A DNA stretch of 64,000 bases from Lysobacter sp. 5GHs7-4 (GCF_021284765.1 NZ_CP089924.1:1878001-1942000); one strand, 5' to 3'. Shown: positions 18,401 to 26,399, numbered from the stretch's first letter. A program made the numbers and translations. The notes: generated from the sequence alone by a model not told the origin.

Positions 18401-19741
18401 ATGAATGCCCCGGTCCGCCCCAGCGCGCTCGCGCTGACGCCGCTGCTGCTGTTCCTGGCGCTGTTCTTCGGCGCGGGGATCTACTTCACCACCCACGGCG
18501 AGGCGATGGGCTTCTACCAGCTGCGCGCGCCGGTGGCGATCCTGCCGGCGCTGGCGTTGGCCGCCTTCATCGCCTGGCGCCGCAAGCTCAAGCCGCTGGA
18601 GACGCTGCTGGAAGGCATGGGCGACAGCAACGTGGTGCTGATGTGCCTGATCTTCCTGCTCGCCGGCGGCTTCGTCGAAGTGTCCAAGGCGATCGGCGCG
18701 GTCGACGCCATCGTCTCGCTGGGCATCGGCCATGTGCATCCGGCCCTGCTGCTGCCCAGCCTGTTCCTGGTCGCCGGCTTCATCTCGCTGTCGCTGGGCA
18801 CCTCGATGGGCACCATCGCCGCGGTCGCGCCGATCGCGCTGGGCGTGTCCGACGCCTCGGGCCTGGACCGCGCGCTGGTGTTGGGCGCGGTGATCGGCGG
18901 CGCCACCTTCGGCGACAACCTGTCGGTGATCTCCGACACCGCCATCGTCGCCACCCGCACCCAGGGCTGCACCATGCGCGAGAAGTTCCGCGAGAACTTC
19001 AAGCTGGCCCTGCCGGCGGCGCTGCTGACGCTGGTGGTGCTGGGCTTCGTCGGCGAGACCGCGCCGGTCGCGCCGCTGGAGCCGGTCTCGGCCTGGCTGA
19101 TCCTGCCTTACCTGGTCGTGCTGGGCATGGCCCTGGCCGGCGTCGACGTGATCGTGGTGCTGAGCGTGGGCCTGCTGGTGGCCGGCGGTTTCGGCGCCGT
19201 CCTGGCCGACGACTTCGGCCTGGCCGCGTACGCCGGACACATCTGGGACGGCTTCGAGAGCATGGTCGAAATCACCCTGCTGTCGCTGCTGGTCGGCGGC
19301 CTGGGCGCGTTGATGAAGGCGACCGGCGGACTGGCCTGGCTGGCGCAGGTGATCGGCCGTTTCGCGCGCGGGCACAAGAGCCGGCGCGCGGGCGAGGTCA
19401 GCATCGCCGCGCTGTCGGCCACCACCGACGTGTTCACCGCCAACAACACCGTCGCGATCCTGATCAGCGGCGGCCTGGCCCGCGACATCGCCCAGCAGCA
19501 CGGCGTGCCGCCGGCGCGCGCGGCCAGCGTGCTGGACATCTTCGCCTGCGTGACCCAGGGCATCCTGCCGTACGGCGCGCAGATCCTGCTGGCCGCCTCG
19601 CTGGGCGCGGTCTCGCCGCTGGCCCTGGCCGGCAGCGTGCACTACAGCTGGCTGCTGGGCGGCATCACCATCGTGGCCATGCTGTGGTCTTCGCGTAAGC
19701 GCGCGCCGCAGGCGCAGACAGCCGACAGCGCTGCGCGCTGA
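18401..19741 (+). CDS. Na+/H+ antiporter, NhaC family
   Basis: A 446-residue inner-membrane protein with about 11 hydrophobic segments across its length. Conserved family stretches include the Gly/Ser-rich LSLGTSMGTIAA near residue 137, GGATFGDNLSVISDT near 166, and the second-half TTDVFTANNTVAIL with its polar intramembrane residues. Family members exchange Na+ for H+ or take part in amino-acid/Na+ exchange. The ATG at 18401 is chosen over an upstream TTG at 18380. A strong terminator follows. Confidence 0.88.
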   Translation: MNAPVRPSALALTPLLLFLALFFGAGIYFTTHGEAMGFYQLRAPVAILPALALAAFIAWRRKLKPLETLLEGMGDSNVVLMCLIFLLAGGFVEVSKAIGAVDAIVSLGIGHVHPALLLPSLFLVAGFISLSLGTSMGTIAAVAPIALGVSDASGLDRALVLGAVIGGATFGDNLSVISDTAIVATRTQGCTMREKFRENFKLALPAALLTLVVLGFVGETAPVAPLEPVSAWLILPYLVVLGMALAGVDVIVVLSVGLLVAGGFGAVLADDFGLAAYAGHIWDGFESMVEITLLSLLVGGLGALMKATGGLAWLAQVIGRFARGHKSRRAGEVSIAALSATTDVFTANNTVAILISGGLARDIAQQHGVPPARAASVLDIFACVTQGILPYGAQILLAASLGAVSPLALAGSVHYSWLLGGITIVAMLWSSRKRAPQAQTADSAAR

Positions 19742-19772
19742 GGGGCTCACCCGCCATCTCCGCACGGCAAAG

Positions 19773-19798
19773 AAAAAGGGCGCTTTCGCGCCCTTTTT
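19773..19798. terminator. Bidirectional terminator between convergent genes
   Basis: AAAAAGGGCGC-TTTC-GCGCCCTTTTT: a 6-bp GC stem flanked by A and T runs, so it can stop transcription from the antiporter gene (+) and from the Bax-inhibitor gene (-). Confidence 0.9.
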
Positions 19799-19819
19799 CG
19801 TGGATCGGTGCCGGCCCGC

Positions 19820-20578
19820 TCAGTTGCGCGACTGCAGCTTCGACAGCAGGCGCAGGAACTCGATATACAGCCACACCAGCGTGACCATCAGGCCGAACGC
19901 GGCGTACCACTCCATGTACTTGGGCGCGCGCTGCTCGACGCCGGTTTCGATGAAGTCGAAATCCAGCACCAGGTTCAGCGCCGCCACCACCACCACGAAC
20001 AGGCTGAAGCCGATACCGATCAGGCCCGACTCGTGGATGTAGGGCACCTTGATGCCGAAGAAGCTCAGGCCGAAGCTGACCAGATAGAGCAGGAAGATGC
20101 CGCCGGTGGCCGCGGCCACGCCCAGCTTGAAGTTCTCGGTGGCCTTGATCAGGCCGGAGCGATAAGCCATCAGCAGCGCGAACAGCGTGCCGAAGGTCAG
20201 CATCACCGCCTGCATCACGATGCCCGGGAAGCGCGCCTCGAACACCGACGAGATCGCGCCCAGGAACAGGCCCTCGACCAGCGCGTACAGCGGCGCGGTC
20301 ACCGGAGCCCAGGTCTTCTTGAACACCGTCACCATCGCCAGCACGAAGCCGCCCAGGCCGCCGACCAGGGCGAACGGTATCAGGCCGGTCGCGCCCTCGG
20401 GCGTGATGGTGATCTGGCTCCAGGCGTAGGCCGCGGTGATCACCGTCAGCAGCAGCAAGAGGCCGGTCTTGTTGACCGTGCCGTTCAAGCTCATCGCCTG
20501 GCTGTCGCCTTGGACCACCGATCCGGTGGCCAGATCGAGGAAGGTGGATTCCTTGAGTGCCGGATTGCCGCTGCGCAT
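19820..20578 (-). CDS. Bax inhibitor-1/YccA family membrane protein
   Basis: A 252-residue inner-membrane protein with seven predicted hydrophobic segments from about residue 37 to the C-terminus. It has the family features of a charged loop after segment 6 and a conserved DFDFIETG near residue 214. Bacterial relatives such as YccA modulate FtsH or act as pH-sensitive calcium channels; which applies here is unknown. The ATG at 20578 has AGGGGCGAG upstream; an earlier in-frame ATG at 20620 would add 14 residues. Confidence 0.88.
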   Translation of the reverse strand: MRSGNPALKESTFLDLATGSVVQGDSQAMSLNGTVNKTGLLLLLTVITAAYAWSQITITPEGATGLIPFALVGGLGGFVLAMVTVFKKTWAPVTAPLYALVEGLFLGAISSVFEARFPGIVMQAVMLTFGTLFALLMAYRSGLIKATENFKLGVAAATGGIFLLYLVSFGLSFFGIKVPYIHESGLIGIGFSLFVVVVAALNLVLDFDFIETGVEQRAPKYMEWYAAFGLMVTLVWLYIEFLRLLSKLQSRN

Positions 20579-20644
20579 TGCTCGCCCCTGTAGTCCCTGA
20601 TGAATGGCGGGAGCATACACGGGCCGGCTTCCGGCGATGCGTCG

Positions 20645-20674
20645 TTGACAGCGGCGGTGCCGCCGCCCAAACTA
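20645..20674 (+). promoter_or_regulatory. Candidate promoter for the tRNA cluster
   Basis: A perfect -35 TTGACA at 20645-20650 is followed after 17-18 bp by the weak -10 CAAACT/AAACTA. It lies about 45 bp upstream of tRNA-Pro. The -10 is poor, so this is tentative. Confidence 0.4.
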
Positions 20675-20716
20675 GTCGGCCTTTCGCGGCGTTGGCGCGC
20701 AACGGGAGTCCCGGCT

Positions 20717-20793
20717 CGGGGTATAGCTCAGCCTGGTAGAGCGCCAGCTTTGGGAGCTGGATGTCGTGGGTTCGAATCCCTCTGCCCCGACCA
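20717..20793 (+). tRNA. tRNA-Pro (anticodon TGG)
   Basis: 77 nt with complete cloverleaf. The acceptor CGGGG pairs with CCCCG and CCA is encoded. The anticodon arm is CCAGC-TTTGGGA-GCTGG, which places TGG at positions 34-36. It is the first of four tRNA genes in a row. Confidence 0.95.
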
Positions 20794-20835
20794 TCCGCTA
20801 CTCGGGCTGGGGCGTCAGTTAAGATGGTTCGACTG

Positions 20836-20912
20836 GCGCCCGTAGCTCAACTGGATAGAGCACCGGCCTTCTAAGCCGGTGGTTGTGGGTTCGATTCCCG
20901 CCGGGCGCGCCA
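20836..20912 (+). tRNA. tRNA-Arg (anticodon TCT)
   Basis: 77 nt. The acceptor GCGCCCG pairs perfectly with CGGGCGC, and CCA is encoded. The anticodon arm CCGGC-CTTCTAA-GCCGG gives TCT. It lies 42 bp after tRNA-Pro. Confidence 0.95.
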
Positions 20913-20964
20913 AAGTTTGCGGGTTCGTTCGCGCTACAATGCGTGCGTACCGAAAAGTTTTATG

Positions 20965-21041
<77 letters not shown>

Positions 21042-21045
21042 TTTG

Positions 21046-21075
21046 TTGTACGGCACTGAGTTGTTCTGTTATAGT
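21046..21075 (+). promoter_or_regulatory. Candidate promoter of tRNA-Lys
   Basis: TTGTAC and TATAGT are separated by 18 bp and end 16 bp before the mature tRNA-Lys start. This would let the tRNA be transcribed independently of the three genes upstream. Confidence 0.5.
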
Positions 21076-21091
21076 GCCGCTCCGGTTTACC

Positions 21092-21167
21092 GGGCCGTTA
21101 GCTCAGTTGGTAGAGCAGTTGACTCTTAATCAATAGGTCCAAGGTTCGAATCCTTGACGGCCCACCA
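21092..21167 (+). tRNA. tRNA-Lys (anticodon CTT), target of an integrated element
   Basis: 76 nt with CCA encoded. The anticodon loop CTCTTAA gives CTT, and the acceptor GGGCCGT pairs with ACGGCCC. Bases 21130-21164, covering the 3' part from the anticodon stem to the acceptor end, are repeated almost exactly at 23350-23384, the hallmark of site-specific integration into a tRNA gene. The tRNA itself is intact. Confidence 0.95.
21130..21164 (+). repeat. attL-like copy of the tRNA-Lys 3' end
   Basis: A 35-bp segment inside tRNA-Lys that matches 23350-23384 with one substitution (AAGGTTCG here, AAGATTCG there). It defines the left junction of a roughly 2.2-kb element. Confidence 0.85.
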
Positions 21168-21176
21168 AATAAAACA

Positions 21177-21208
21177 GGCACTTAGGGAAACCTATGTGCC
21201 TTTTTTTT
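21177..21208 (+). terminator. Terminator after tRNA-Lys
   Basis: A 10-bp stem with one mismatch (GGCACTTAGG / CCTATGTGCC), a GAAA loop and eight T residues. It starts 9 bp after the tRNA CCA, inside the presumed integrated element. Confidence 0.9.
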
Positions 21209-21399
21209 GCCTGTTTCCGGGGAAATGCCGGGAAAATGAAATCTTGCTTATGGGCTGTAAGGCTTGTTGCAGCTACATCTCAGCGCAGCAGAGCAATTGA
21301 CTCGTTTTTCCCAAGGCCGGAATGCAGCAAGTGGAGACGAGCCGGCGAGCAGGAGGGGACAGGAGAGGGAGTTCCTCTACATACGCACATGGCCTCGTT

Positions 21400-21422
21400 G
21401 TCCGCTTCTGGCCGTAACGGAC
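21400..21422. repeat. Short inverted repeat, GTCCGCT...CGGAC family (copy 1)
   Basis: GTCCGCTTCTGGCC followed by GTAACGGAC, a small palindrome. Related copies lie at 23113-23136 and 23212-23236. All three are in the lower-GC segment around the duplicated tRNA end. Confidence 0.6.
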
Positions 21423-21467
21423 ATTGGCTCGCAACTGCGGAAGCATTGGGATTCCTCTCTGAAAGAA

Positions 21468-21491
21468 GAACGGCGGGCAAGCCCGCCGTTC
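21468..21491 (-). terminator. Terminator after the fasciclin-domain gene
   Basis: A perfect 11-bp inverted repeat, GAACGGCGGGC / GCCCGCCGTTC, separated by two bases. On the minus strand it is followed by TTCTTTC. It lies 20 bp downstream of the fasciclin gene's stop codon. Confidence 0.8.
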
Positions 21492-21510
21492 CACGATCAA
21501 TCCGACGACG

Positions 21511-21951
21511 TTACTGCTTGGTCGGAATGTTGACTTTGTCGATGCCATGGATGACGCCATTGCTGGAGTCGATATCGGCTGACGTCACCTGCGCGCCGTC
21601 AATGCTGACCTTGTTGTTGGCCACGGTGATTGGAGCCGGTTGGCCGTTGACGGTCCTGGCGGCCTCCCATTCGCCGATGTCGGCCACAGTCTTGCGACCG
21701 TTGACGAGGTGGTAATTCAGCAGCGAGACGAGTTCTTCCTTGTTCTCAGGCTTGAAGAGGTTGTCCAGCCTTCCAGCCGGAAGCTTTTCGAACGCCGAAT
21801 CCGTGGGTGCAAAGACGGTGAGCGGGCCCACGCCACGCAGCGTGTCGCTCATGCCCGCGCGTTCGATCGCCTTGCCAAAGGTCTTGAACGACCCGTTTGC
21901 CGCGGCCGTGTCGAGGAGGTTCTTGGAATTGGTGTTGGTCATGGTGCTCAT
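21511..21951 (-). CDS. Fasciclin (FAS1) domain protein
   Basis: A 146-residue protein that consists almost entirely of one FAS1 domain. The typical block TVFAPTDSAFEKLP lies near residue 45, and the YH-containing segment LLNYHLVNG and the final NGVIHGIDKVNIP follow. FAS1 domains mediate adhesion and are usually secreted, but no signal peptide is visible here, so the protein may be cytoplasmic or exported by another route. It lies inside the tRNA-Lys-flanked element, has lower GC than neighbours, and ends at its own terminator. Confidence 0.88.
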   Translation of the reverse strand: MSTMTNTNSKNLLDTAAANGSFKTFGKAIERAGMSDTLRGVGPLTVFAPTDSAFEKLPAGRLDNLFKPENKEELVSLLNYHLVNGRKTVADIGEWEAARTVNGQPAPITVANNKVSIDGAQVTSADIDSSNGVIHGIDKVNIPTKQ

Positions 21952-22331
21952 GAAGATGATTACCTTTGATGCGATCCGAAGTTCACGGAATCGAGAGTGG
22001 CCGAAGCCAGGCCCCTGCCGACGGCAAGGGCAAGAGAGGCTCAGTGCGGGTAGGGAGTGGGAAGTGCTGCGCGGCTGAGTGGCCGTTACGACATTGCGTC
22101 GTAGTGCCAGCGGACTGTGCGCTATCGGCTGTTACTTATTCGTGATCTGAAGACTGCTCCACCATTCTGAAGACTGCTCCACCATCTTGTTCATCTGGCG
22201 GAGCGTCGTTACGCCTGGCAGCGCGCCCTGCCGCCGTTGATATATGCGAACGTCGGCCTAACAGCAAAGGTGCTATGGTGAAATCTGCTCCGCCAAAGCG
22301 GGCGGTCTAGAGCCCGCCTGAACAGGCTTTC
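21952..22331. other. 380-bp region without a clear gene
   Basis: It contains a 19-20-bp direct repeat, CTGAAGACTGCTCCACCAT, twice in tandem at about 22146-22184. A GC-rich imperfect inverted repeat lies near 22297-22318. No convincing reading frame is seen. Confidence 0.5.
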
Positions 22332-22526
22332 ATGGACACCTTGAGTGAAGATCGACGCCAGACCGAACTGGCCGAAGCGGAAAGTCACCGAAAGCTGCTT
22401 GATCTGTGTTGGGAGTTTCGTGCTCGGCTTGAGCATGTGCAGCCTCAACTATCACTCACCGACTATGCGTACGCTGAGGCGCTAAAGAGCTTTCTGCTCA
22501 GGGCTCGCGGCTTCTCGCGACCATAG
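22332..22526 (+). CDS. Small hypothetical protein
   Basis: A 64-residue charged, helical protein (Glu/Arg/Leu-rich) with no signal peptide or recognisable domain. It lies in the element flanked by tRNA-Lys sequences. The ATG lacks a strong ribosome-binding site, so the call is tentative. Confidence 0.4.
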   Translation: MDTLSEDRRQTELAEAESHRKLLDLCWEFRARLEHVQPQLSLTDYAYAEALKSFLLRARGFSRP

Positions 22527-22562
22527 CCAGCCCAGAGGCGTGCCTCAATCTCGAGAACTGCC

Positions 22563-22757
22563 ATGCACCCAGCCAAACGCCACAGAGTTGTTCAGGATGC
22601 GCCGCACTGGCGCCCAGAACGTGGTGGTTTCGACGCTGCCATCGCGGCTGCGGAGAACGAGGGATGGCCGTCGATCGATCCTGACGTTCACGAACAAAGT
22701 CAGGCAGCCAAAACGCGCCAGATGAGGGCTCCTCCTGCTGACGCTAGATCGACATGA
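22563..22757 (+). CDS. Small hypothetical protein
   Basis: A 64-residue hydrophilic protein of unknown family. Its stop codon overlaps the start of the next gene by ATGA, which is the main support for both being translated. Confidence 0.4.
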   Translation: MHPAKRHRVVQDAPHWRPERGGFDAAIAAAENEGWPSIDPDVHEQSQAAKTRQMRAPPADARST

Positions 22758-23083
22758 ACCAGATCACAGCAATCGCCAGTGGGGTGTTCGCAGTCGCGAT
22801 CGCGGTGGAAACCGTGGTCTGGCTGACATTCCTGCACCAGCTAAAGGTGCGACATCCACGGCAATGGCTACACGCCGAGCAGCCCATCATCTGGCAGGGC
22901 CGTACCGTACTAAGCGCGCGCAGCACGATGCTGTATCTGCACCACCGTGTGTACTCCGATAGCTTTGACAGAGATGGTATCCACTATTGTGGTCGCTACC
23001 GGGTCGTAATGTTGATCGCGTATTGGCTCACCGCGATTACGGGGTTTGCGGCACTCGTGACATTGACGCTCTATGGATGGTGA
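22754..23083 (+). CDS. Hypothetical protein with two membrane segments
   Basis: A 109-residue protein with hydrophobic segments at about residues 5-28 and 84-107. The loop between them is basic and aromatic-rich and has a single Cys. The start overlaps the preceding small gene (ATGA), suggesting translational coupling. The family is not recognised. It is the last gene before the duplicated tRNA end. Confidence 0.5.
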   Translation: MNQITAIASGVFAVAIAVETVVWLTFLHQLKVRHPRQWLHAEQPIIWQGRTVLSARSTMLYLHHRVYSDSFDRDGIHYCGRYRVVMLIAYWLTAITGFAALVTLTLYGW

Positions 23084-23112
23084 AGGGCAACAGAATCTCG
23101 GCGTTGGCAAAT

Positions 23113-23136
23113 GACCGCTTCTGGCCGTTAGCGGAC
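23113..23136. repeat. Short inverted repeat, GTCCGCT...AGCGGAC family (copy 2)
   Basis: GACCGCTTCTGGCC followed by GTTAGCGGAC. It shares the CCGCTTCTGGCC core with copy 1 and lies within 240 bp of the right att-like site. Confidence 0.6.
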
Positions 23137-23211
23137 GTTGAGGCCAAGGGGCGGCGGGGCCAATGTCCGTTCTAGTTTGGCCGGACGAAGCAACGCATTG
23201 ACCCCGGCGAA

Positions 23212-23236
23212 TGGCCGCTTCCGGCCGATAGCGGAC
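23212..23236. repeat. Short inverted repeat, GTCCGCT...AGCGGAC family (copy 3)
   Basis: TGGCCGCTTCCGGCC followed by GATAGCGGACA. Between copies 2 and 3, at about 23164-23187, is a degenerate half copy. Confidence 0.6.
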
Positions 23237-23349
23237 ACCGGGAAAATGGGTGGTGGGTTGCTGATCTAGCGGCGCCGCGGGTGGGCGCTGCCGGGAAATT
23301 GGAATTGCTTAATTTATTGATTTAAGGGCAAAATTTCCCAAACTCTAAG

Positions 23350-23384
23350 TCAATAGGTCCAAGATTCGAATCCTTGACGGCCCA
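23350..23384 (+). repeat. attR-like duplicate of the tRNA-Lys 3' end
   Basis: A 35-bp copy of the tRNA-Lys 3' portion (one mismatch) with no 5' half, so it is not a functional tRNA. It is followed within 12 bp by a terminator, as expected if the original tRNA 3' end and its terminator were displaced by insertion. Confidence 0.85.
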
Positions 23385-23395
23385 TCGATAAAGAA

Positions 23396-23428
23396 AAAGC
23401 ACCTGGGCCCGAGTCCCGGTGCTTTTTT
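23396..23428 (+). terminator. Terminator behind the displaced tRNA end
   Basis: The stem GCACC-TGGG pairs with CCC-GGTGC around a short loop, with an A run before and six T residues after. It probably was the original terminator of the tRNA operon before the element inserted. Confidence 0.85.
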
Positions 23429-23663
23429 CTTTTGCGCGCTGTATGGCGGATCGCCGTGAGGGCGTGCTTCGCTCGCCGGATGAACATCCGTCCCCAATCC
23501 AAGCAGACGCAGCACCAAGGAATGGCTATCGAGGGCGCATCGGTAAAAGCTTCGACAAAGCAATTCATTGCCGGGCGCGAATCCTTGGTGGGCACTTGCG
23601 ACAGCGGTTCGTTTTGCAGTCGCCACCCGAAATCGGCTCGCATACTTCCTGCAGAGAACAATT

Positions 23664-24785
23664 TCATTCTTTTGCGGCATCTTCAGTGACTGGCGACCAG
23701 GCTCGCAGCCTGGCCTCGCCTTGCGCGATGAACTCTGGGATCGCATTCGGGCTATTGCGTTGCCGCTCATACCATGCCGGATCGCGGCGCAGCCTGACCA
23801 GTTCTGACAGACGGTCCGCGATCCTCTGGGACTGGTCGTTGGGCCACCAAGTCGCAAGTATTGCAGCTAACCGTTCTAGTGCCGGATCTTCAACTGTTGC
23901 GGTGAACAATGTCCTCGCGACGCTACGCAAGCTTTCGTCCAGCGAGGCAAACACGAAGCGATTGTTGGTGCCAATCGAATCATTCGATTTTCGGATGAAT
24001 TCACTGAGATGAGTTATGTCCCAAGCGGCGTTGGCGGCACCTGCGAGAGCTCGTTCGCGATGTTCTGACCGCAGGCCCTTGAGTAAGCGCTTTCGTGGGA
24101 AGCTGGGTGCGAAATAGTGACATGCGAAGATTGCTGCAGGGCCAGCCACGATGAAGTCGTGATGCATCCACTCCAGTAGCTGTAGCATGCGCTCGAGCGG
24201 TGTCAGAGGAAGGAGTTCCAGTTCGCTGATCTTGAGTGTGGCGATGTAATTGCAATGCCAGCGATGCAATGGCTTCGTGAGGTCGCGGCTGTCCGCAACT
24301 ATTGGCGGATCGCCCGGAAATGAAATGCTGTCGGTACGACCAAGGGCCAGATCCATCCACCCGCGGGGATGGCTGTGATCTGCCAGCCGGAACCGGGCGA
24401 GTTCCTCGTGAGCCGCCAAGTTTCCCTGAGAAGGTCCTAGTTCGTGGTATGCGATCGACGGCTCGAATTGGATGTCGAGACACTGGGCGAAGGCAAGGAT
24501 TGCGGCTGCTAACCGCTGTTGGTCATCGGCCTTATGTCCAGTAGTTGCCTTGGCCAATCGCGAAACGATGTTCCTGTCGGGCAGTAGGATGATGCCAACT
24601 TTATCTATCGTGCTGCCGTAAAAGTGCCCCATAGGGTGGTACATCCCGATGTCCGGTGGGATGTAGCCGGGAACGAATACGTCTGACTGCTCCAGAATCG
24701 ACGCGATCTGCTGAAGGTCCGAGAGTGGGAAGTCTGCTGGCAGCTGGACCATGAAGGTCATGTTTTCTTCGTTTTCCATGCGCAT
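23664..24785 (-). CDS. Hypothetical protein of lower-GC origin
   Basis: A 373-residue soluble protein with no signal peptide. The N-terminal 90 residues are mixed alpha/beta; the rest is mostly helical with several His/Trp-rich stretches (for example HRWHCNY near 181 and LEWMHHDF near 208). I do not recognise the family. Its base and codon use are less GC-biased than the flanking core genes. It lies just outside the att-like pair, so it may belong to an older or larger acquired region. The start could be the ATG at 24785 or the third codon at 24779. Confidence 0.7.
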   Translation of the reverse strand: MRMENEENMTFMVQLPADFPLSDLQQIASILEQSDVFVPGYIPPDIGMYHPMGHFYGSTIDKVGIILLPDRNIVSRLAKATTGHKADDQQRLAAAILAFAQCLDIQFEPSIAYHELGPSQGNLAAHEELARFRLADHSHPRGWMDLALGRTDSISFPGDPPIVADSRDLTKPLHRWHCNYIATLKISELELLPLTPLERMLQLLEWMHHDFIVAGPAAIFACHYFAPSFPRKRLLKGLRSEHRERALAGAANAAWDITHLSEFIRKSNDSIGTNNRFVFASLDESLRSVARTLFTATVEDPALERLAAILATWWPNDQSQRIADRLSELVRLRRDPAWYERQRNSPNAIPEFIAQGEARLRAWSPVTEDAAKE

Positions 24786-24934
24786 CTCGCAATTGCAAAG
24801 AGCACTTCAAGGTGGTGCTCTCGTCGAGTTTGATATCAACTCCGCAGTGAAATCCATTACACGCGTTGCTCAAGCATTGTCGATTTCCCGCCTCCCGCTT
24901 CGTCGCTTAGATACATTCACCCGGAGCAGCACCC

Positions 24935-25306
24935 ATGAAGTATCTCGGCCTGGCCTACTACAACCCCGAAAAGTTCGCTGCGATGGCGCCCGACGACGTG
25001 AAGGCCTTGGTGGGCCAATGCCCGGCCTTGGACGAAAAGATGCAGGCAACCGGCAAGATGCGGGTGTCGGCGTCGCTGGGCGATCTGAGCCAATGGCGGA
25101 CGCTGCGGCCGCGCGGCGGCAGGACGCGCGTCACCGACGGGCCTTACACCGAGTCCAAAGAGGTGGTGGGCGGTCTGTTCATCATCGAAGCGGACGACGC
25201 CGACGAAGCGCTGCGCATCGCCTCCATGCATCCGGCCGCCACGCTGGGCGAAGAATGCGGGTGGGTCGTCGAGTTGATTCCCATGGATTTCTATCTGGCT
25301 GGGTAA
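24935..25306 (+). CDS. YCII-related (DGPF domain) protein
   Basis: A 123-residue protein of the ferredoxin-like fold YCII family. The characteristic DGPYTESKE motif lies near residue 69, followed by GGLFIIEADDADEA. Such proteins often sit beside extracytoplasmic-function sigma factors; none is present here. A VOC-family gene follows within 1 kb, another frequent companion. CGGAG precedes the ATG. The biochemical role of the family is unclear. Confidence 0.88.
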   Translation: MKYLGLAYYNPEKFAAMAPDDVKALVGQCPALDEKMQATGKMRVSASLGDLSQWRTLRPRGGRTRVTDGPYTESKEVVGGLFIIEADDADEALRIASMHPAATLGEECGWVVELIPMDFYLAG

Positions 25307-25364
25307 CCGGCCCGCCGGTTCGCTAGAGTCGCAGGCATCCGCACTCGTCCGGTATTCCCACCCG

Positions 25365-25736
25365 ATGCAACCGCCCGATCAGGATCTGGCCGACCGCGCG
25401 CCCGTTTGGGATGCGATGCAGTACTTCTGGATGGACACCGATCCGGCGCAGGTGTTGGCGGGTGCCGCCCGTACCTGTGCCGGATCCAATTACTCGCTTG
25501 ACGAGTTGGAAGCGATCTACTGGAACGAGGTGCGGCCGGCGGTGGCGTTCAATCTGCGTGCGGGGCCCGCGCCGGAATGGGCGGGCTTCGAGCTGGAGTG
25601 GTTGACGCAGCGCATTCTGGCGAAGTCGCGCTACGGCCGGGGTCTGCCGTGGCGTTGGCTGCGTCCGGACACCGCGCATTGGTGGCGGGAGCTGCGCACC
25701 GCGGTGGTCGCCTGTCGAAGCGGCGCGGCTGGCTGA
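25365..25736 (+). CDS. Conserved hypothetical protein (DUF7079-like)
   Basis: A 123-residue acidic protein rich in Trp (ten residues), all helical in appearance. It starts with DRAPVWDAMQYFWMDTD and has DELEAIYWNEV in the middle. This resembles small DUF7079-type proteins found in xanthomonads, but that assignment is from memory of the pattern. No export signal is present. It lies 58 bp after the YCII gene on the same strand. Confidence 0.65.
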   Translation: MQPPDQDLADRAPVWDAMQYFWMDTDPAQVLAGAARTCAGSNYSLDELEAIYWNEVRPAVAFNLRAGPAPEWAGFELEWLTQRILAKSRYGRGLPWRWLRPDTAHWWRELRTAVVACRSGAAG

Positions 25737-25919
25737 GCAGCGGCGGCGCGGCGCTCGTAACCTCGCGCCAGGTCAAGGCGCCTGCGCATAGGCGCTCACC
25801 CGAACCCAACACCGTCTTTGTATCCTCGCCACGCAGGATCGCTGGCGCGTTCTCTCGCACCGCGCCGATCCGCCGCGATGCCCGCGGCTCGCAGCCCCTC
25901 CCTGAGTCAGGAGCACGAG

Positions 25920-26399
25920 ATGATCGCCAAGAACACCGTATGCCTGTGGTACGACCGCGGCGCCCTGGACGCCGCCACGTTCTATGCCGAAACTTTCCCC
26001 GACAGCCGGGTCGGCGCGGTCCATCATGCGCCCGGCGATTACCCCGACGGTAAGCAGGGCGATGTGCTGACGGTCGAGTTCACGGTGATGGGCATTCCGT
26101 GCCTGGGCCTCAACGGCGGGCCGGCGTTCAAGCACGACGAGGCGTTCTCGTTCCAGGTGGCGACCGACGATCAGGCCGAAACCGACCGGCTGTGGAACGC
26201 CATCGTCGGCAACGGCGGCCAGGAAAGCGCCTGCGGCTGGTGCAAGGACAAGTGGGGGCTGTCGTGGCAGATCACCCCGCGCGCGCTGACCGAGGCCTTC
26301 ACCGATCCGGACCGCGCCGCGGCCAAGCGCGCGTTCGACGCCATGATGACCATGCACAAGATCGACATCGCCACGATCGAGGCCGCACGGCGCGGTTGA
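25920..26399 (+). CDS. VOC family (PhnB-like) protein
   Basis: A 159-residue protein of the vicinal-oxygen-chelate fold in its PhnB / 3-demethylubiquinone-methyltransferase-like subgroup. The pattern YAETFPDSRVGAV at the start, GIPCLGLNGGP in the middle and CGWCKDKWGLSWQITP near residue 107 is typical. Enzymatic activity of these proteins is mostly unproven. AGGAG lies upstream of the ATG. It is the third gene of a small co-directional group starting at 24935. Confidence 0.9.
   Translation: MIAKNTVCLWYDRGALDAATFYAETFPDSRVGAVHHAPGDYPDGKQGDVLTVEFTVMGIPCLGLNGGPAFKHDEAFSFQVATDDQAETDRLWNAIVGNGGQESACGWCKDKWGLSWQITPRALTEAFTDPDRAAAKRAFDAMMTMHKIDIATIEAARRG

Noticed and set aside
21168..23349. Integrase or recombinase within the tRNA-Lys element
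   Set aside because: No frame longer than about 150 codons with tyrosine- or serine-recombinase motifs is present between the att-like copies.
23345..23385. Second tRNA-Lys gene
   Set aside because: Only the 3' portion is present; the D arm and 5' acceptor strand are missing, so it is an att-like remnant.
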